Origin: Rhodococcus sp. HNM0563
GTDB taxonomy: Bacteria > Actinomycetota > Actinomycetes > Mycobacteriales > Mycobacteriaceae
NCBI RefSeq assembly: GCF_012726195.1
Contig: NZ_JAASAF010000002.1
Location: 503,965-567,964 of the forward strand
DNA length: 64,000 nucleotides
Direction: 5' to 3'
The position numbers and the translations under genes are program-made. The notes below the pieces were generated by a model. That model made no database searches. It saw only the letters and a list, made by a program, of their open reading frames with translations, and was not told the DNA's origin. Below, piece after piece: positions 60,163-64,000 of this stretch (positions are counted from its first letter, which is position 1; each line of letters begins with the position of its first letter).

Positions 60163-60965
60163 GCGCCACGGCCCGGTCCGCCCGGAGTCTTCCGCTTCTG
60201 CCCCAGACCATCGCGATCGTCATCGCCGTGGCGCTGTGGTGGCTGGTCACCACCGTGGTCGCCGGACCGGATTCACTCGTGCGCGAATTCGCGCCGCAGT
60301 ATGTCGGTCCGGCCATCGTGGATCTGTTCGCCCGCGGCGTGCTGCTACCCGACATGCTCGCAAGCCTGTGGCGGCTGCTGGTCGGATTGCTGATCGCCGC
60401 GACACTCGGCATCCCACTCGGGCTGCTGATCGGACTCAACCCGGTCGTCGAGCAGGCGACCATGCCGGTCATGCAGTTCCTGCGGATGATCTCGCCGTTG
60501 TCATGGGCTCCGATCGCAGTGGCGCTGTTCGGAATCGGGCACCAACCGGTATTCTTTCTCATTGCCGCAGCGGCGATATGGCCGATCGTCATCAACACCG
60601 CAGCCGGGGTGCACGCCATCGACCCCGGACACCTCATGGTCGCCCGGTCCTTCGGCGCGACACGTGTCGAGCTGCTCACGACGGTCGTGCTTCCCTCGAT
60701 CCGCTCTCAGGTACAGACGGGTCTGCGCGTGGGGCTCGGTATCGCATGGGTCGTGCTGGTCCCTGCCGAGATGCTCGGTGTGCGTTCGGGGCTCGGCTAT
60801 CAGATCCTCAACGCGCGTGACCAGCTCGCCTACGACCAGGTCATGGCGGTGATCGTCGTGATCGGCTTCCTCGGATTCTGGCTCGACTGGGCGGCGCGTC
60901 ACCTGCTCCGCGAGCGCCGCACGCCGATTCGGATGGAGGACGCCGACGCGCACCAGCCGGCGTGA
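60159..60965 (+). CDS. ABC transporter permease, SsuC type
   Basis: A 268-residue permease with six helices. The cytoplasmic EAA loop is VARSFGATRVELLTTVVLPS, and FLRMISPLSWAPIAVALFGI is the family segment. The GTG at 60159 overlaps the binding-protein stop (GTGA). The importer is thus complete: ATPase, binding protein and permease, all translationally coupled. The operon ends four bases before the stop of the convergent Ddn-like gene, with no room for a terminator in between. Confidence 0.92.
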   Translation: MSATARSARSLPLLPQTIAIVIAVALWWLVTTVVAGPDSLVREFAPQYVGPAIVDLFARGVLLPDMLASLWRLLVGLLIAATLGIPLGLLIGLNPVVEQATMPVMQFLRMISPLSWAPIAVALFGIGHQPVFFLIAAAAIWPIVINTAAGVHAIDPGHLMVARSFGATRVELLTTVVLPSIRSQVQTGLRVGLGIAWVVLVPAEMLGVRSGLGYQILNARDQLAYDQVMAVIVVIGFLGFWLDWAARHLLRERRTPIRMEDADAHQPA

Positions 60966-60969
60966 ACAC

Positions 60970-61437
60970 CTATTTCGGCATCAGGATGAACACCGGTATC
61001 TCACGCTCGATCCGTTCGGCGTACAAGTCGTAGTTCGGCCATGTCTCCACCAGCGCGGCCCACGATGCCTCCCGCTCGGCGCCTTCGGCGATCCGTACCG
61101 AGACCGCGGTGACGGTGCCACGAAACCGTACGGCAGCGTCATCCACTGCATTCAGGTTGCGCACCCACGCGGGCGGCTCGGGATTGCCCCAGTTGGATCC
61201 CGCGACCAGCCAACCTCCGTCGTACGGCACACAGAGCAGGGGCGTCGTACGGTGCACACCGGTCTTCCGTCCGACGACCGTGAGCATCAGTTCGGGTAGC
61301 CCGGAAGCCGTCAGCAGCGTGAGCCGACCCCGCGTCAGCCACTGGATGGCACGGTCCATCCCGACGATGACGCGGGCGTAGCGCGGCAGCCACGGCTGAG
61401 CGCCCAGGCGGATCGCCAGCCGGCGAAGCGGGTTCAC
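60970..61437 (-). CDS. Ddn-like F420-dependent (deazaflavin) oxidoreductase
   Basis: A 155-residue split-beta-barrel protein of the nitroreductase/deazaflavin-dependent family. It has MLTVVGRKTGVHRTTPLLCV, VAGSNWGNPEPPAWVRNLNA and WPNYDLYAERIEREIPVFIL. These use F420H2 to reduce quinones or nitro compounds. The GTG at 61437 lies four bases after the alpha/beta hydrolase stop, so it is the last gene of the amidohydrolase-TetR-hydrolase operon. The longer frame upstream is a shadow of the hydrolase. Confidence 0.88.
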   Translation of the reverse strand: MNPLRRLAIRLGAQPWLPRYARVIVGMDRAIQWLTRGRLTLLTASGLPELMLTVVGRKTGVHRTTPLLCVPYDGGWLVAGSNWGNPEPPAWVRNLNAVDDAAVRFRGTVTAVSVRIAEGAEREASWAALVETWPNYDLYAERIEREIPVFILMPK

Positions 61438-61441
61438 AGGT

Positions 61442-62317
61442 TCAGCGACCCCAACCGGCGAGCACTGTCCGGATCGCCGTGACCAGGGCCAGCGGTTGAT
61501 CGAACATCGGGTGGTGTCCGGCGACGGGTAGTTCCACCATCGTCGCGTCAGACCCCAGCTGCTCCCGGATCTGCGACAGCAACGGTTCGCGGATGATGCC
61601 GTTCTCGCATCGGTAATACGTGAGGGGGCAGCCTTGATGCAATGCTTCGAGACTGCGGCGCGCCTCCCGGCCCATGCGCAGGTTGTCGAACTTCCACGAC
61701 CAGCCCCCATCGACCTCCTTCAGCGATGTGCGGGCGATGTGGTCGAACACGAACGGCTCTGCTTCGTCCTGCGGAGGTACGAGCCGGAACCGCGCAACAG
61801 CGGCATCAACAGAGGGGTACACCTTCGGCGGCCCGGCGTTCGCGACCGTCTTGGTACGCATCTCGATCTCCTCGGGGGTCATGTCCCGAATCGGAGAGTC
61901 GAGAATGACGACACCGGTAAGCCGATCACCGTGCAATGCCGACGCCACGAACGAGACGATTCCGCCCATGCTGTGGCCGACCAGGACAGGTGGCCCGGAG
62001 ATACCGCCGTGTTCGGCCGCACCGAGGACTTCATCGGCCCAATGGTCGAGGCTGTAGATCTTGCGGTGGTCGCTGTCGCCGTGTCCGCTCATATCGAGTG
62101 CGACAACGCGACGACCGCTCGCCAGCTGTGGACCGATGTGGTCCCACCAGCGCGAATGTGCCATACCGCCGTGGACGAGAACTACGCCGGGTGAGCCCGC
62201 TTCACCCCACGCGCGGTAGGCGATCCTCGCACCCGACACCGTGTAGGTTCCAGTCTCGACGGGCGCGGCAAGGGCATCCACGAACCACTGCGGAGCAGGA
62301 CCGTTCTCATTGCTCAT
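61442..62317 (-). CDS. Alpha/beta hydrolase
   Basis: A 291-residue hydrolase: VVLVHGGMAHSRWWDHIG, VALDMSGHGDSDHR, nucleophile in LVGHSMGGIVSFVAS, acid region VVILDSPIRDM and catalytic His in PVAGHHPMFDQPLA. Substrates are often esters or lactones; here unknown. ATG at 62317 overlaps the TetR gene by 11 bases. It lies between TetR and a Ddn-like reductase in one transcript. Confidence 0.88.
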   Translation of the reverse strand: MSNENGPAPQWFVDALAAPVETGTYTVSGARIAYRAWGEAGSPGVVLVHGGMAHSRWWDHIGPQLASGRRVVALDMSGHGDSDHRKIYSLDHWADEVLGAAEHGGISGPPVLVGHSMGGIVSFVASALHGDRLTGVVILDSPIRDMTPEEIEMRTKTVANAGPPKVYPSVDAAVARFRLVPPQDEAEPFVFDHIARTSLKEVDGGWSWKFDNLRMGREARRSLEALHQGCPLTYYRCENGIIREPLLSQIREQLGSDATMVELPVAGHHPMFDQPLALVTAIRTVLAGWGR

Positions 62318-62948
62318 TACCCGAACCTATGCGAAGTGTGACGCTCACCAACAATTGGGCCAGGAATTCGATCCGGGGCTCCTCCTGCTCGGGCTGCGGA
62401 TGCACGGTTGCGACGAGTGCTTCACCGTCGAACAGGTGGACGAGGGAGAACAGAATCATGTCGAACTCAGCGGCCCCGAAACGCTCGGCGACGGGCAGCG
62501 CACGCGCGAACTCGGCGATCGCAGCGTGGTAGCGCGCCCCCATCGGGACGAGATGCTCACGCAACCTCGAATCGGTGCGGGCGGCGCCGAGCAGTTCGTA
62601 CCAGGCCGCGTTGATGGGGGCTCGTGTCGCGTCGCGAAGCAACTGTAGGCACGCGCGCACCGATTCAATGCCGGCGTCGGGCCCGCCGAGCTGTTCGAGC
62701 CCCGTCCGGAAGTTCGCGAGCTGCCGAATACTGACCTCGTCAGCCGCCGCGACCATCAGGTCCAGGCGCGTCGGGAAGTGCCGGAATATACCGCCCGAGG
62801 ACACCCCGGATCTCGAACAGATCTCACCGATCGTGGTAGCGGCGTAGCCGAGTTCGGCAAGAGACTCGATGGTCGAGTCGATGATGCGCCCGATCGTTTC
62901 CTGCCGCCGCTGTTGCTGAGTGCGGCGAGTACGCGCCGGGGTACTCAC
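62307..62948 (-). CDS. TetR-family regulator within the amidohydrolase operon
   Basis: A 213-residue regulator with the helix-turn-helix at about 17-64 (IIDSTIESLAELGYAATTIG, SSGGIFRHFPTRLDLMVAAA). The GTG at 62948 overlaps the amidohydrolase stop by GTGA, and its own end overlaps the hydrolase start by 11 bases. All four genes are therefore coupled. It probably controls the operon from a promoter beyond the window edge. Confidence 0.86.
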   Translation of the reverse strand: MSTPARTRRTQQQRRQETIGRIIDSTIESLAELGYAATTIGEICSRSGVSSGGIFRHFPTRLDLMVAAADEVSIRQLANFRTGLEQLGGPDAGIESVRACLQLLRDATRAPINAAWYELLGAARTDSRLREHLVPMGARYHAAIAEFARALPVAERFGAAEFDMILFSLVHLFDGEALVATVHPQPEQEEPRIEFLAQLLVSVTLRIGSGNEQ

Positions 62949-64000
62949 AGCGGATGTGCCACAGGCGTTCCCCGCACCGGCGCCGGTCCGCGCTCCTCGA
63001 CACCCGCGCGCAGGAACCGCCCGGTCCCGATGCTGGTCCCGTACCCCGGCACGAAACTGCCCTCGCGGAACACCACCTTCCCGGCCACCGCGGTCGCGGT
63101 GACGGCGTCGTCATTGCGGTTGACCATCCGGCTGAGTCCACCGAACTCGTCCATTGCTGCTTCGTGGTAGGCGTCCACATCATCGTTCAGACCTGCCGGG
63201 TCGATCACCACGAAGTCGGCACGGTCGCCGACTCGCAGATGTCCCGCGTCGATCCCGTAGAAGTCGCCGAGTTCACCGGTGAGCTTGTGGATCGCTTCCC
63301 CGAGCGGCATCACCGGGGTGCCCCGCTTCTCGTTGTCTCGGATTCGGCGCAGCAAACAGATCCCGAAGTTGTAGAAGGCCATATTGCGCAGGTGCGCGCC
63401 CGCGTCCGAGAATCCGACCGTGACACCCGGGGTCCGGATCAACCGGTTCGCAACCTTCTCCCGATCGTTCGCGATCACGGTGTGCCACCGGAACTTCCGT
63501 CCGTGTTCGACGACGAGGTCGAGGAAGGTGTCGACGGGGTGGAGGTTGTTGTCGCGGGCGACCTCGCCGATGGATCGGCCCACGAGTGACTCATCGGGGC
63601 ATTCCGTGATCCGGGTGTCGTCGAAGTCGCGGTGCCACACGCGCGGAGAGAACTTCTTCTCGAAGTCCTCGCGGAACCACCGCCGGTACCCCTCGTCCTT
63701 CAGTAGGTCGTTGCGCCCCAGTTCTTCCTTCAGATGAAGCGCGGCACGGCCCGATCCGAATTCCTCGAAAACCACGAGATCGATGCCGTCGGAGTGCACT
63801 TCGAAGGTGGTGGGTAGATGCTGCCAGCGGAACATACCCTTACCGATGCGGTTGGCAGCGTAGGCGATGGGCCCGAAGATCCGGTTGACCCACCGCTCGG
63901 CCTTGGTGTCGGCGGCAGCCAGTACCGAGGCCTTCATCGGACGTCGGCCGAGGCCGGTGCTCGCCAGAGCGAAGAAGGCGACATCGTACTTGGTGTTGAG
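62945..64000 (-). CDS. Amidohydrolase, D-aminoacylase type (5' end outside window)
   Basis: 351 residues up to the stop are visible; the frame is open to the window edge, so the N-terminal part with the HxH metal site is missing. The visible part belongs to the N-acyl-D-amino-acid deacylase branch of metal-dependent amidohydrolases. The metal Asp is in TVGFSDAGAHLRNMA, and the C-terminal beta sandwich has LRVGDRADFVVIDPAG and VAGKVVFREGSFVPG. An internal ATG at 63937 is not the start, because coding sequence (LNTKYDVAFFALAST) continues upstream. It heads the operon with TetR, hydrolase and Ddn-like genes. The natural substrate is unknown. Confidence 0.88.
   Translation of the reverse strand, partial: LNTKYDVAFFALASTGLGRRPMKASVLAAADTKAERWVNRIFGPIAYAANRIGKGMFRWQHLPTTFEVHSDGIDLVVFEEFGSGRAALHLKEELGRNDLLKDEGYRRWFREDFEKKFSPRVWHRDFDDTRITECPDESLVGRSIGEVARDNNLHPVDTFLDLVVEHGRKFRWHTVIANDREKVANRLIRTPGVTVGFSDAGAHLRNMAFYNFGICLLRRIRDNEKRGTPVMPLGEAIHKLTGELGDFYGIDAGHLRVGDRADFVVIDPAGLNDDVDAYHEAAMDEFGGLSRMVNRNDDAVTATAVAGKVVFREGSFVPGYGTSIGTGRFLRAGVEERGPAPVRGTPVAHPL

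Noticed and set aside
1-64000. tRNA, rRNA, CRISPR, prophage or transposon features
   Set aside because: No repeat-spacer arrays, tRNA cloverleaf-like TTCGAATC/CCA ends with matching stems, transposase or integrase sequences, or terminal repeats were noticed on either strand.

Overview
This window is high-GC actinobacterial DNA (many GTG/TTG starts, ATGA and GTGA overlaps, leaderless-looking starts). It carries a mycolic-acid cell-envelope core: MmpL3, the arabinosyltransferase AftD with its small DUF2613 partner, FabG4/HtdX/FadA2, LpqI, a DUF3068 protein and TrmB. Gene content and orientation between about 3.0 and 42.9 kb follow, in mirror image, the Mycobacterium tuberculosis order from Rv0243 back to Rv0204c as I remember it. 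The best fit is Mycobacteriales, most likely Rhodococcus or a close relative. No tRNA, rRNA, CRISPR array, prophage or insertion sequence was seen, and no gap without a gene reaches 300 bases.

Layout. 0-3 kb: the start of a probable aldehyde dehydrogenase, then a VanW-family envelope protein. 3-8.6 kb: fadA2 divergent from fabG4-htdX, a TetR regulator and lpqI; two matching palindromes suggest that this TetR controls both itself and the fad/fab genes. 8.7-10.3 kb: a universal stress protein and isochorismate synthase. 10.4-22.6 kb: envelope glycan cluster with DUF2613, AftD, an acyltransferase, DUF3068, a Wzx-like flippase, a large polytopic membrane protein, a GT4 glycosyltransferase and a methyltransferase. 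22.6-28.2 kb: ROK kinase, CBS protein, an aldehyde dehydrogenase behind a KstR-type operator, cysE-cysK and a VOC protein. 28.3-37.6 kb: pckG, a small Asp-rich protein, two degenerate GTPase-like proteins, trmB, a NYN-domain protein and mmpL3. 37.6-46.3 kb: DUF1707 protein, a MacRS-like two-component system, a membrane adenylate cyclase, a UPF0104 membrane protein, YceI, DUF3054, a POT peptide transporter and a TauE/SafE permease.

46.4-54.7 kb: a catalytically intact lipoprotein PBP beside a paralogue that has lost its transpeptidase motifs, an ABC-F protein coupled to an alpha/beta hydrolase, a TetR, and an acyl-CoA dehydrogenase whose catalytic base appears to sit at the isovaleryl-CoA-dehydrogenase position. 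54.9-61 kb: the most interesting part. It has an ECF S-component of the CbiM-PDGLE type without its energising subunits, a TetR with a clear operator, and a 27-codon probably leaderless peptide gene with a Cys-Cys pair. The peptide gene precedes a tight operon of a DUF4242 protein, an acyl-CoA-dehydrogenase-fold flavoprotein and a complete SsuB/SsuA/SsuC-type ABC importer. I read this as a cysteine- or sulfur-responsive, attenuated uptake and oxidation operon for an unknown organosulfur compound. 61-64 kb: a minus-strand operon of an amidohydrolase (cut by the window edge), TetR, alpha/beta hydrolase and a Ddn-like F420-dependent oxidoreductase.
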